Assembly (NCBI GenBank): GCA_002347685.1
Contig: DDWS01000013.1
Location: 1-64,000, forward strand
From: Syntrophaceae bacterium UBA2280
Lineage (GTDB): Bacteria > Desulfobacterota > Syntrophia > Syntrophales > Smithellaceae
Direction: 5' to 3'
Length of the DNA: 64,000 nucleotides
How positions within the stretch are numbered: the stretch's first letter is position 1; the number at the start of each line of letters is the position of its first letter. The notes below the pieces were generated by a model. That model was not told where the DNA came from. It did no database searches and was given only the letters and a program-made list of their open reading frames with translations. Shown here in pieces: positions 55,990 to 64,000 of the stretch. The position numbers and the translations under genes are program-made.

Positions 55990-57531
55990 TTAGTCTTTCC
56001 TGCCGCCCAGCACCGCAACGTAATTTTTCAAAAAACCCATGAGCAGATTCCTTTCCCCCCGGGACAACATAATCCACAGCCCCACTGCGGCAATGAGGGC
56101 GGCACAGGCACCCATCACAGCCAGCACGGATATGAAGGACACAGGCGTAATCCAGGCACGAATCGCGAAACACAGTCCACAGCCGGACAGAACATACAGG
56201 GCGCAGGGAATTAGATTATACGCGTAAAACTTCATAATCGGAAGATTCAGCTGCAGGCACGTATAAACAGGAACAATGACACCGCCTCGAATCAGTGTGG
56301 GAACGGCCAGACACCAGACAACCCCCACTATGCCGAAGGGGGTAAACGTCAAAACCAGCACCATGCCAAAAAGCGAAAGGCCCGAAAAGATCAGCTGCGA
56401 AAGCCCAAGCCACTTGATCGAACCCACCGCGTTGAGAATACAGCTCGGTGAGTAGTGCAGAGCTGTTCCCATATCGCCCAGAATGAGAATCCAGACAAAA
56501 ACAAAGCTCGCTGCGTACGGAGGGCCGATCCAGGCGCCAATCATGCTCTCGGCAAAAATGATGACCGGACAAACCAGCGCGCCCCAGGCCCAAAGACAGC
56601 GGCGCGTGCCATCAAGAAGCAAAGACCGCAGTCCGTTGGCATCGTTGTTTGCTTTGAGGCGGCTGGCGATGGGAAACAGCGGGCCGGCGAACGCGTCCGT
56701 CACCGCCCGCAACTGCGCGATCAGAATGGCGGCCACCGCGTAGGACGCGACCCATTGCGGGCCCAGAAATCCTGCGATGAGAATATCGGGTGACTGATGC
56801 AGCACCATCGCGCCGACAACCATCATCATCGCGTATCTGCCGAAGCGAAACAGCTTTTTAAACAGGTCGGGGTTCCAATAACCAAAACGCAGCCGAAGAT
56901 CCACGAAGACCCGGCGGCTGAATTGCACCTGCAATATGACGACGCTTGCCGTACCAATCACCCCGGCTGCGGCCAGCGCGTAGAGAGTGGGCTGCCAGAG
57001 ATAGACCAGGATAATCCCGCCACCCAGCAGCATCACCCGGAAGGACAGATGCGCAATTTCATGAAGATCATAACGCGAATGCGCCATGAGCACCCCGCTG
57101 AGCGGAGAGGTCAGAAACAGGCTGCAAACATAAAGTCCGGCAACCGCGATGGCTGAACGAAACCCCCACAAGTACTCAGGCGGCGTCTTAACCAATGGCG
57201 GCAGCCACAAAACCGCCGACAGGAATAAAAGCATAACGAAAACGCTCTGGAAAATATGGAACGTATAACCCACACTGAGCACCTCATTGGCCTGCCTCAC
57301 CCGCCCCGCATACAGGTCGTCGGAAAAATACCGCCGGACAGCCGAGCCGAATCCCATGTTGAGGATCATGGAGTAACCGACGATGGAAACCAGCGCGACA
57401 CGGTACAGACCGTACTGCGCTTCGCCCAGCATCCGGATCAGAATCGGTGTCGACACCAGAAGCAGCAAAACCAGTACGGCATTGCCTGCCAGATTTGCCA
57501 GTGCATTTTTTACATATTGGCTTTTAATCAT
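55990..57531 (-). CDS. Wzx-type polysaccharide flippase (second)
   Basis: A 513-residue MOP-superfamily protein with about 14 hydrophobic segments and the N-terminal ALANLAGNAVLVLLLLVSTPILIRMLGEAQYGLYRVALVS. It lies in the second assembly block with an aminotransferase, glycosyltransferases and galE. It is not closely alike to the flippase at 41.6 kb by eye, which suggests separate substrates. No polymerase-like gene accompanies it in this block. Confidence 0.85.
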   Translation of the reverse strand: MIKSQYVKNALANLAGNAVLVLLLLVSTPILIRMLGEAQYGLYRVALVSIVGYSMILNMGFGSAVRRYFSDDLYAGRVRQANEVLSVGYTFHIFQSVFVMLLFLSAVLWLPPLVKTPPEYLWGFRSAIAVAGLYVCSLFLTSPLSGVLMAHSRYDLHEIAHLSFRVMLLGGGIILVYLWQPTLYALAAAGVIGTASVVILQVQFSRRVFVDLRLRFGYWNPDLFKKLFRFGRYAMMMVVGAMVLHQSPDILIAGFLGPQWVASYAVAAILIAQLRAVTDAFAGPLFPIASRLKANNDANGLRSLLLDGTRRCLWAWGALVCPVIIFAESMIGAWIGPPYAASFVFVWILILGDMGTALHYSPSCILNAVGSIKWLGLSQLIFSGLSLFGMVLVLTFTPFGIVGVVWCLAVPTLIRGGVIVPVYTCLQLNLPIMKFYAYNLIPCALYVLSGCGLCFAIRAWITPVSFISVLAVMGACAALIAAVGLWIMLSRGERNLLMGFLKNYVAVLGGRKD

Positions 57532-57583
57532 TCAGATTTCAATATCCCGTATTAGAAAAGCACGCCAATCAAGGCCCTATGGT

Positions 57584-58171
57584 TCATTGAGGCTTGAATT
57601 GTTTTTCCAGTTCGAGAAGATGGGGCAAGCGTTCCCTGATCCGTCGCACAGGATTTCCCGCGTAGATTCCCCAGCCATCGAGGCTGGTTTTGACCAAGGA
57701 TTGAGCGCCGACAGCAGATCCCTCGCCGATGGTCACTCCCGGCATAATCGCGCTGTGCGCGCCGATGATCACATGGCGTTTCAGAACTACCGCACCTTTT
57801 ATCATAGACGAAAAGGTTTCAGGAACCATCGGATTGGTCATATGCGCGCCGGAATAATCGTCGTTGCGGGTATAGATATACACGCCCTGTGATAGACCGC
57901 CGAAGTCTTCCATCGTAATGCCTTCGCCGCCGGAAAGGTGGCAGTAGCTGCCGATGTGGATAAAGGAACCTAACCGCACAGTACCTGTGGCAATAATGGT
58001 GCAGTAGCCGTCGATCCGGACGTTGTCGCCGATAGAAATATTTTCCTCTCCAACAATCGTGCAGTTCCGGGCGATTCGTACATTGTCTCCGACGGATGCA
58101 AAAAGGCCTTTTTGTAAATGTGAGGAATCGTAGTATTCGTTCTCCTGGCTGAATAGTCGTTTGTTCATCAA
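57584..58171 (-). CDS. Hexapeptide-repeat acyltransferase
   Basis: A 195-residue protein of left-handed beta-helix repeats: VGDNVRIARNCTIVGEENISIGDNVRIDGYCTIIATGTVRLGSFIHIGSYCHLSG in the first half and VVLKRHVIIGAHSAIMPGVTIGEGSAVGAQSLVKTSL in the second. A likely catalytic His is in SGAHMTNP. It should transfer an acetyl group to a sugar of the polymer. It lies four bases from the end of the next transferase gene. Confidence 0.82.
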   Translation of the reverse strand: MMNKRLFSQENEYYDSSHLQKGLFASVGDNVRIARNCTIVGEENISIGDNVRIDGYCTIIATGTVRLGSFIHIGSYCHLSGGEGITMEDFGGLSQGVYIYTRNDDYSGAHMTNPMVPETFSSMIKGAVVLKRHVIIGAHSAIMPGVTIGEGSAVGAQSLVKTSLDGWGIYAGNPVRRIRERLPHLLELEKQFKPQ

Positions 58172-58175
58172 TCTT

Positions 58176-59423
58176 TCACTCCGTCTTTGCTGAATTATTT
58201 ATGCGGCCGCATGCAGCGTAGAACAATTTTTCAAATCGCGCCACACCGGTTTTCAATGACATTTCGTTGAGATAAAAAGTCCGCGCGTTTTGTCCCATTG
58301 CCTGCCGCTCTTCAATCGTCATACCGAATAGATCCGTAACCGCCCGTACAATCGCTTCCGGATTTTCCGGCGGGCAGACGATTCCGCTTTGCGAGCGCTC
58401 CACCAGATCAGCCGCATTGCCCCGGACCGCCATGATCAGCGGCCTTGCGGCAAACAGATAGGACTGTGTTTTCGACGGAATCGTAAAGCGAAAGACCGGC
58501 TCGTCTTTCAGATGAACGATCAGCGCGTCGGCCAGGGCGAAAACGTCCCCCATGGCCGAAGGCGGCCTAAACGGAAGAAATATGACATTATCCAGATCCA
58601 TCCGGGCTGCCTGCGTCTCGAGGCGTTCCTTTTCCGTCCCGCCTCCGGCCAGAACAAACCGTACATCGGGAAGCGACGTCCGGCAAAGGTGCGCCGCCTC
58701 AAGCAGCGTGTCTACCCCCTGCAATACACCCATGGTTCCAGCGAACAAAACAACAAACTTCCCTTGCAGATTCAAAAGGTCCTGCAATGGATTGCCGCCA
58801 TGTCCGGCCTGCTGGTTGTCTTCCTGCCCCCAGTTGTATATGACGTCGATTTTTTCCTCCGGCAACCCTCTATGAACGAGTGTCTCCCTAAAGCCGGGCG
58901 ATAAAACCGCCAGTGCGTCGGCCTTCTGATAGGTCCGGTTGCAAAATGTGGTGAGCCCGGAAAGCAGAAACGGGCTTTTCATCATACCGGAACCGGCAAC
59001 CGATTCGGGCCATAAATCCTGAATATCCATCACCACTTTGCATCCCCACAAGCGCCTGAGCACAAAGGCCGTCCGGGCGAGCGTAATCAGGTTGTAACAA
59101 TAAATCACATCCGGCTTTTTCTTGACAACCCACGGCGCCATCAGAAGCGCGCTTGCGGCAAACGAGCAGTAGTTGAGGATTCTGCGTGCCGCCGACCGGT
59201 CATGGCTGGGATAAAGCCAGACCCGGTGAACGGGAATTTTGTCTATCTCCTCTTTCTGATAAAGACGCAGCCGATAGCCATTGTAAATTTTCCCGCCGGG
59301 ATAATTAGGAAAGCCGGTCAGCACTTCCACCTCATGCCCGAGCGCGCGAAGCGCCCTGGCAAACGGCAGTCCCTTGAGCATGACTTCCGGCTGAAACCAT
59401 TGTGTAAGAAAAAGAATACGCAT
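58176..59423 (-). CDS. Family 4 glycosyltransferase (WcaI/WbuB-like)
   Basis: A 415-residue protein from ATG 59423, MRILFLTQWFQPEVMLKGLPF; the frame extends to 59486 but that part is repeat-derived. It shows the GT4 layout: EVEVLTGFPNYPGGKIYNGYRLRL, PDVIYCYNLITLARTAFVL, DIQDLWPESVAG and the donor site FVVLFAGTMGVLQGVDTLLE. The VLTGFPNYPxGK word matches transferases often adding L-fucosamine or related sugars. It is consistent with the decayed FucNAc genes nearby, but that link is inference. Confidence 0.87.
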   Translation of the reverse strand: MRILFLTQWFQPEVMLKGLPFARALRALGHEVEVLTGFPNYPGGKIYNGYRLRLYQKEEIDKIPVHRVWLYPSHDRSAARRILNYCSFAASALLMAPWVVKKKPDVIYCYNLITLARTAFVLRRLWGCKVVMDIQDLWPESVAGSGMMKSPFLLSGLTTFCNRTYQKADALAVLSPGFRETLVHRGLPEEKIDVIYNWGQEDNQQAGHGGNPLQDLLNLQGKFVVLFAGTMGVLQGVDTLLEAAHLCRTSLPDVRFVLAGGGTEKERLETQAARMDLDNVIFLPFRPPSAMGDVFALADALIVHLKDEPVFRFTIPSKTQSYLFAARPLIMAVRGNAADLVERSQSGIVCPPENPEAIVRAVTDLFGMTIEERQAMGQNARTFYLNEMSLKTGVARFEKLFYAACGRINNSAKTE

Positions 59424-59625
59424 TAGAATACAGGCCAGGGGCGATGGGCAATGGGCCATAGGGAAAGAAACGAGGCTGACATCCAAAAGTAAAATAAGTC
59501 ATAATGACCAATGGGAGAGTTTCGCCTAACCCACCCTGCAACAATATTTTGCTTTTTCCTATAGCCCATAGCCTATAGCCTATTGCCCTTTTTCCACACC
59601 ACCCGGTTGACATAGTCCGTGTAGC
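59424..59625. repeat. Heptamer-rich spacer
   Basis: No gene. Contains GGGCGAT/GGGCAAT/GGGCCAT units (about 59438-59459) and CCTATAG/CCCATAG/CCTATTG units (about 59560-59588). Confidence 0.6.
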
Positions 59626-60063
59626 TTAAGATGATGCCTTTTCCGACACGTTGGGCACGTTGTAGTCATCGACAATATTCAGCATGCGGTCGGCGCCTCC
59701 CGGCTGTTTTTCGAGAATGACCAGCGCCTGTTGGATTTGCGGCCAGGACAAACCCGTCATCATGACCGCGCCTTCCTCCATGCCCTCCGGACGTTCATGC
59801 GCCTGGCGAATATTCAACGCGGGGAAATTCAAAATGGATGATTCTTCACTGATCGTGCCGCTGTCGGATAGAACGGCGAGGGCGCTCATTTGCAGATTCA
59901 CAAAGTCGCTTAAGTTGAAAGGCCTGTGCAGTTCAACCAATGACGGCAGTTTGATATTTTCTTGTTCGATGCGCTTGCGCGTGCGGGGGTGTGTCGTCAT
60001 CATAACCCGTTTACCATAGGTTTCAGCAAGACCCTTCAGTAGATCAATCAGCCCGCGCAGATT
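59626..60063 (-). pseudogene. C-terminal remnant of a UDP-GlcNAc 2-epimerase (FnlC/CapG type)
   Basis: Codes for LRGLIDLLKGLAETYGKRVM, then MTTHPRTRKRIEQENIKLPS, SDFVNLQMSALAVLSDSGTI, SEESSILNFPALNIRQAHER and PEGMEEGAVMMTG. This is the second half of the WbjD/FnlC/CapG subgroup, which makes the 2-epimerised precursor for UDP-L-FucNAc. The first half, with the substrate-binding glycines, is missing. It is joined directly, out of frame, to a different wecB-like gene at about 60060-60085, so a recombination junction is present. Confidence 0.78.
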
Positions 60064-61014
60064 GTATGTTCGTACCTTGCGAAACGGTTATCGGCCTTTC
60101 AGTATTCTTTCTGAACGTTAAACATGGTTTGCCCAAAAACGTAGTTTCTTCCTGTATGCCTCCTGAGTCTGTCAGCAGGAACATGCTTTCCTTCATCATT
60201 TTTCAAAAGTCGAGATAATTAAGCGAATCGGTAAGTATGATATTTTTATTGTTTTGGAACCCCTGTAGCAATCCGAAGTTTCTAGAATTTTTTAATGTCC
60301 TTGGATGCACCAGAAAAACAATCGTTATTTTTCTGGAGAGTTCAATAAGCGTCTCAACCAGAATGCTGGAGTTTTTTAGATCGTCTACGTTTGAAGGTCG
60401 ATGAAGCCTAACCAGTGCGTATTGTCCGCATTTTAAACCAAGCCTGCTGACAATGTCCGAGCCATCGGCTGCACTGAGATGGTTTATTAACGAATCTATC
60501 ATTACATTCCCGACATAAAACATTCGGCTTTCAGGTATGCCTTCGGACGTAAGCTTGGAAATGCCGCGCGGCTCAGAGATGAAAAGTAGTCAGAAACAAC
60601 ATCTGTCATGATCCTGTTAATCTCTTCTGGCATGCTGCCGGTCGATGCTGCGCAATCCTGCTTCAACATGAGCGCATTGTACGCCCATTTTGACGGCCAC
60701 AAGAATACAGGCAACGGTCGAATTTACGTCTCCAACAACCAAAACAAGATCCGGTTTTTGTTCCAAGAGTACTTTTTCAAACCGTATCATTATGTTCGCT
60801 GTCTGAACAGCATGTGACCCGCTACCTGCGTCCAGGTATATGTCCGGATGGGGCAGCCTGAGATCGTCAAAAAAACTTTCGACATCTTGTCGTCATAATG
60901 CTGCCCGGTGTGAACAAGCACGGGCTTTACACTTGCCGACCTCAGCATTCGGCTGTGGATCGGAGCTATTTTCATAAAGTTGGGTCGCGCACCTACGACA
61001 TTTATAATCTTCAT
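60064..61014 (-). pseudogene. WecB-type UDP-GlcNAc 2-epimerase pseudogene
   Basis: Starts well: MKIINVVGARPNFMKIAPIH, HTGQHYDDKMS. Then frames shift three times: near 60869-60875 (seven T on the coding strand where eight would keep frame, giving VFFDDLRLPHPD), near 60637 (one extra base before SMPEEINRIMTD) and near 60584 (four T where five give DYFFISEP). A TGA at 60205-60203 replaces a codon before KMMKESMFLLTDSGGIQEET. The rest matches WecB up to FRKNTERPITVSQGTN, where homology stops at the junction. The start abuts the stop of the epimerase gene upstream. It was once coupled to that gene. Confidence 0.82.
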
Positions 61015-61968
61015 TTATGCAATCCTGTAATAGTCCTTCATCCAGTCGATGGTTTTCTTTATACCCTCCTCAAGTGAAATAGACTGCTTATGGTCAAGTT
61101 CTTTTACTGACAGGAATATGTCCGTTTTCTTTGTCTTGGTTGTCAGCATTTCGGATTCTTTGTATTCGATAAGGTCTTTGGGTGCGCCAGTGTAACTCCA
61201 AATCATGTCGGCGAGCGTTTCAATATCGTGAAATTGATCCGATCCAATGTTGTAAACCCTTCCGGGTATGAAGTTTTGGCTGATGTTCGCAACAGTTCTT
61301 ACGCAGTCGTCAATGTATGTGCTTGACCTGTGATGTCCCTTGAATACGGTTATCGGAAGTTTATAAAGCGCATGATAGCAGAACTTGCAATTTACCGAAC
61401 GGTAGGGATGGTAGTATTCTCCCGGCCCATAGGTGTTGAAAAGCCTTACCACTACCGTTTCCGTTCCGAACACAATAGCAGAATTCCTGATCTGCATTTC
61501 ATTGGCCCACTTGGATATAGCGTAGTCATTCATTTGCTTTATCTCAACTTTGTCCATCACATCTTCGGACATCACATCCTCAAAATCTCCATACACCTCT
61601 GAGCTTGAAAAATGTACGAGACGAAACCTCTGCTCCTCTTGGAGCCGGATTATGTTTTTAAGGCCAATGAGATTCGATCTCCACATCTGCTCAAAATAAT
61701 CTTCTCCGTTCCAACGACCGAATTCAGCTGCGCAGTTGTATACCAGGTCGAAAGGCCCGGCCTGCTTCAGGATTCTTTCTATCTGCCTGTATTCGCCAAT
61801 ATCACACCTTGAGTATTCAAATTTCTCATTGCTCATTCTCTGGATATATCCGACTTCTCCGGGATGATGCTGGACGTCAGCACCAAATAATGTATGCCCT
61901 CTTTCTTTCAGTTCGGATAACAGTTTCTGGCCTACAACACCTTTTGATCCTGTAACAAGAATTTTCAT
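61015..61968 (-). CDS. NAD-dependent epimerase/dehydratase
   Basis: A 317-residue extended short-chain dehydrogenase: ILVTGSKGVVGQKLL (NAD site, 3-17), NCAAEFGRWNGEDYFEQMW, SSSEVYGDFEDV (Ser site) and DYAISKWANEMQ (Y-x3-K near 152). The group includes dTDP-glucose dehydratase- and UDP-glucuronate decarboxylase-like enzymes; the exact reaction is not clear. The gene appears intact and is AT-richer than its neighbours. The broken wecB starts immediately after its stop, so both seem to have arrived together. Confidence 0.8.
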   Translation of the reverse strand: MKILVTGSKGVVGQKLLSELKERGHTLFGADVQHHPGEVGYIQRMSNEKFEYSRCDIGEYRQIERILKQAGPFDLVYNCAAEFGRWNGEDYFEQMWRSNLIGLKNIIRLQEEQRFRLVHFSSSEVYGDFEDVMSEDVMDKVEIKQMNDYAISKWANEMQIRNSAIVFGTETVVVRLFNTYGPGEYYHPYRSVNCKFCYHALYKLPITVFKGHHRSSTYIDDCVRTVANISQNFIPGRVYNIGSDQFHDIETLADMIWSYTGAPKDLIEYKESEMLTTKTKKTDIFLSVKELDHKQSISLEEGIKKTIDWMKDYYRIA

Positions 61969-62026
61969 AGCTGTCTCCTTGACCTTACTCCGAAATATGT
62001 ACCAGATTCAAATTGAGTCTTTGCTC

Positions 62027-62256
62027 CTATAGCATAGATTGATGTTCTTTGACAAATTCATAAGGCGTTTTATCTCCCAGCGAACTTTGCGGCCGAACTT
62101 CGTTGTATTCAATCCGCCAGTTTTCGATAATGTCTTTAGAGTGTTTGAGGCTCAAAAACCAATGATCGTTAAGACATCCATCCCGCAACTTACCGTTGAA
62201 ACTTTCGATGAAGGGGCTATCCATCGGTTTTCCAGGCTCAATGAAATCGATATGAA
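62027..62256 (-). mobile_element. IS3-family transposase 3' remnant
   Basis: About 75 codons of the orfB/integrase-core C-terminus: RGIHIDFIEPGKPMDSPFIE, SFNGKLRDGCLNDHWFLSLK, NWRIEYNEVRPQSSLGDKTP and YEFVKEHQ. This carries the final catalytic Glu region (FIESFNGKLRD) of a DDE transposase. Everything upstream in the element is lost; the break lies next to the fnlA fragment. No terminal inverted repeat was identified with confidence. Confidence 0.78.
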
Positions 62257-62316
62257 TACCGCGTTTCCGAAAGACCCTGTTCCCCCTGTAATTAACAGGA
62301 TTTTATTTTTAAACAT
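62257..62316 (-). pseudogene. 5' stub of a UDP-GlcNAc 4,6-dehydratase gene (FnlA/CapD type)
   Basis: ATG at 62316, with AAAGGAG six to eight bases upstream, begins MFKNKILLITGGTGSFGNAV, the N-terminus of the WbjB/FnlA/CapD dehydratase family including its GGTGSFG NAD motif. After codon 20 the match stops and IS3 sequence begins. It follows the upstream glycosyltransferase stop by 15 bases, exactly the position of a coupled gene. The remaining 320 or so codons are gone. Confidence 0.78.
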
Positions 62317-62330
62317 GCGCTGCTCCTTTT

Positions 62331-63389
62331 TTAATGTTCCAACCCCTTCAGAATCCTGCCGATTTCAGTGCTTCGCCTGTCGCAGGCATAATCGCTTTTC
62401 ATCCGCCGGACCCCCTTGTCGATTTGCACCTGATAATCCGTATATCGCTTATCCACTTCGCGCAGCCTGTCCGCGAGCGCCTCGAAATCATCGATATCAT
62501 CGACCAGGATACCATCGGGCGTCATGGAATCGGCAAGGCCGCCCTTCCCTGAATGAAAAACCAGATTCCCGGCCGCGAGCGCCTCGATGGCGGAAACGCC
62601 GAAGCCTTCATATTCAGAGAGCTGAAAATAATACTTGCTCTCTTTGAGAAGCCTGATTTTTTCATCTTCCGGCACAACACCCGTAAAAATCACTCGGGGG
62701 GCGATATTCATGCGGGCGGCCATATCCTTAAGATAGTCGCTGCCTTTGCCTTCCGGGCCGATCAGCATGAGCGTGAAGCGCTCATCCGTGGCTGCAAATT
62801 TCCGAAATACAACCAATAGCCTGTCTACACCTTTGCGTACGACATTTTCTTTTGTGCCCATCCAGGCCACGGTTGTAATCGTGTCTTTCTTTTGCGTGCC
62901 TCTATAAGCGTATCGTTCTGCATCGATCACATGAGGAATCAGATGAATATTCCGCATCCGGAATCCTGTTTTTTCCATATTCTGAAGATCGCTTCGCGAT
63001 ACGGCAATATTCGCGTCGGAAAGGAAAGCGCAGCCCTTAAACAGCCATTTTTTCAGCGTGTAGTCCAGAATCGACCGGTTATATCGCCGATCGAGGGCAT
63101 CAAGGCCCCCGGTAAACAAAACCTTTTTGCGAAAACACTTGCTGATGAACGCGGGCAGGAGGCCCCAGGTCCAGAAGTAAATAAACGCGATGTCGTAATT
63201 GCGGAATTTAAAGAAATCCGCAACCTTGTTTGTCGGCGCCACTTCATAACCACAGTCTTGCAATATTTGGATATCCGTCTCATAGAAACCCATTGTCCTG
63301 AAAAGACTCTTATCTCGAACCGCCGCATAAAAAAGGACTCTTCTGTTTGTGCCGACTTTGCGTCTCACGCCTCTCCCCTCGCGCCTCAT
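62331..63389 (-). CDS. Family 4 glycosyltransferase
   Basis: A 352-residue GT-B protein: IAFIYFWTWGLLPAFISKCF, GGLDALDRRYN, VAWMGTKENVVRKGVDRLL, LMLIGPEGKGSDYLKDMA and YYFQLSEYEGFGVSAIEALAAG (E-x7-E). The basic N-terminus (MRREGRGVRRKVGTNRRVLF) is probably too long; a GTG seven codons in (63368) is an alternative start. It was the gene before the lost fnlA, so it likely added a sugar in the same polymer. Confidence 0.82.
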   Translation of the reverse strand: MRREGRGVRRKVGTNRRVLFYAAVRDKSLFRTMGFYETDIQILQDCGYEVAPTNKVADFFKFRNYDIAFIYFWTWGLLPAFISKCFRKKVLFTGGLDALDRRYNRSILDYTLKKWLFKGCAFLSDANIAVSRSDLQNMEKTGFRMRNIHLIPHVIDAERYAYRGTQKKDTITTVAWMGTKENVVRKGVDRLLVVFRKFAATDERFTLMLIGPEGKGSDYLKDMAARMNIAPRVIFTGVVPEDEKIRLLKESKYYFQLSEYEGFGVSAIEALAAGNLVFHSGKGGLADSMTPDGILVDDIDDFEALADRLREVDKRYTDYQVQIDKGVRRMKSDYACDRRSTEIGRILKGLEH

Positions 63390-63467
63390 GTCCTGCCGTG
63401 CGCGTCAACCATTGTCCCGACACCACCCATACCAACATGATGCTTTCAGATGGTTCAGATTTCCTGT

Positions 63468-64000
63468 TTATCGATAGTTGGCCGTAAAGCGTTCTATGAA
63501 CGGCTTTACTTTCGACCATGCATCTTCACTCGTATATTCTTTCAGGCAGGCAATGCCGCTTACGCAGCTGTTCGCATCATTGCATCCAATGCAGGGCAGA
63601 TCGGCATGAAGAGCCAGATGGTCATTTCTCTTTTTCACCGGGTAAAAATTACGGGCGGTCGGACCGTTGATGCTGATTGTGGAAACATCGAGCTCTGCGG
63701 CGACATGCATCGGTCCGCTGTTGTTACATAAAAGCAGGTCCATTCCGGCCAACTCGGCGGCAAACAATACCAGCGGCTGGTTTATGCAGGTTCCATAAAC
63801 TTCTCCACCCATAAGATTCAGCAGCGTATCCATCTCGCTTTTCTCCGCTTCTCCACCAAACAGATATACCTGACATTTCCATTGACTAGAAATCCTGTTG
63901 ATCAGTCCCGCAAATCTCCGGGCAGGCCATCTTCTTGAAACACCATTCAGGCTTGACCCCGGATGGATGCCGATTTTGAGAGGATAGCCGGCTGATTCAC
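63468..64000 (-). CDS. Family 9 glycosyltransferase (heptosyltransferase-like), partial
   Basis: The frame runs off the window at 64000, so the N-terminal part is missing. Seen: IGIHPGSSLNGVSRRWPARR, FAGLINRI, VYLFGGEAEKSE and LCNNSGPMHVAAELDVSTI followed by SINGPT, the donor-binding signature of ADP-heptose:lipopolysaccharide heptosyltransferases. HADLPCIGCNDANSCVSGI has four cysteines in a row of short gaps (C-x2-C-x5-C-x5-C), seen in some members. It probably works on core or surface glycan. Confidence 0.82.
   Translation of the reverse strand, partial: ESAGYPLKIGIHPGSSLNGVSRRWPARRFAGLINRISSQWKCQVYLFGGEAEKSEMDTLLNLMGGEVYGTCINQPLVLFAAELAGMDLLLCNNSGPMHVAAELDVSTISINGPTARNFYPVKKRNDHLALHADLPCIGCNDANSCVSGIACLKEYTSEDAWSKVKPFIERFTANYR

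Noticed and set aside
55970..56173. 68-codon N-terminal extension of the second galE
   Set aside because: It overlaps the end of the flippase gene and precedes the NAD motif that normally begins the protein.
60203..61014. Programmed frameshifting in the wecB-like gene
   Set aside because: Three shifts plus a stop and a lost C-terminus point to decay; no slippery heptamer with a downstream structure is seen at all three sites.
61330..61812. Plus-strand open frames opposite the epimerase gene
   Set aside because: They have no domain, no start signal, and lie inside a clear minus-strand gene.

Overview
The window looks like a chromosomal segment of a Gram-negative, moderately GC-rich bacterium with an outer membrane. 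Two SurA-type periplasmic chaperones, Wzi-, Wza/SLBB- and YjbH-type envelope proteins and a heptosyltransferase-type enzyme support this. The housekeeping set (nadA, mfd, uvrA, nadD, proA), an HD-GYP response regulator and spacers full of 7-base tandem repeats suggest a Desulfobacterota (former Deltaproteobacteria) lineage such as the Syntrophales. That placement is inference from gene style, not from a marker comparison.

Layout. 0.5-9.9 kb: a plus-strand block with nadA, mfd, two parvulin-type chaperones and uvrA. 10-16.9 kb: an HD-GYP response regulator, a divergent proA-nadD pair, a patatin-like hydrolase, a radical SAM protein and a Wzi-like capsule protein with a good sigma-70 promoter. 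From 17.2 kb to the end every gene lies on the minus strand and forms a very large surface-polysaccharide region. 17.2-28.4 kb holds a lipoprotein, two small paralogous exported proteins, the SLBB exporter, a Wzz-type chain-length protein, a CapK-like ligase, a NeuD-type acetyltransferase, galE and a WbaP/WcaJ-type initiating transferase. 33.9-44.4 kb is a visibly AT-richer cassette with glycosyltransferases, methyltransferases, an APH-fold kinase-like protein, a Wzy/WaaL-type protein and a Wzx flippase. 46.7-50.7 kb holds a broken methyltransferase, an unknown protein and a YjbH-type protein. 51.4-59.4 kb is a second assembly set: aminotransferase, tandem paralogous glycosyltransferases, second galE, second flippase, acetyltransferase and WcaI-like transferase. 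59.6-62.3 kb is a scar in which a UDP-FucNAc-type gene set appears to have been destroyed. 62.3-64 kb holds two more glycosyltransferases, the last cut by the window edge.

Four toxin-antitoxin or AbiE-type modules (HipBA, two unlike AbiE pairs, HigBA) sit between the polysaccharide blocks, next to repeat-filled spacers. The spacers carry three repeat classes: arrays of degenerate 7-base units, a 64-base palindrome present eight times, and a CCCCCTGCATCCCCC-type element. The last class brackets, and supplies the C-terminus of, a DUF559 nuclease-like gene with a decayed partial copy beside it.

Most notable observations: the repeat-bracketed DUF559 gene; three hipBA operators spaced exactly 50 bp apart, one on the promoter; the fnlA/IS3/chimeric 2-epimerase scar; a methyltransferase interrupted by one in-frame TAA; a glycosyltransferase with no ordinary start codon; and two tiny exported paralogs of unknown function beside the exporter. 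No rRNA, tRNA or CRISPR array was recognised.
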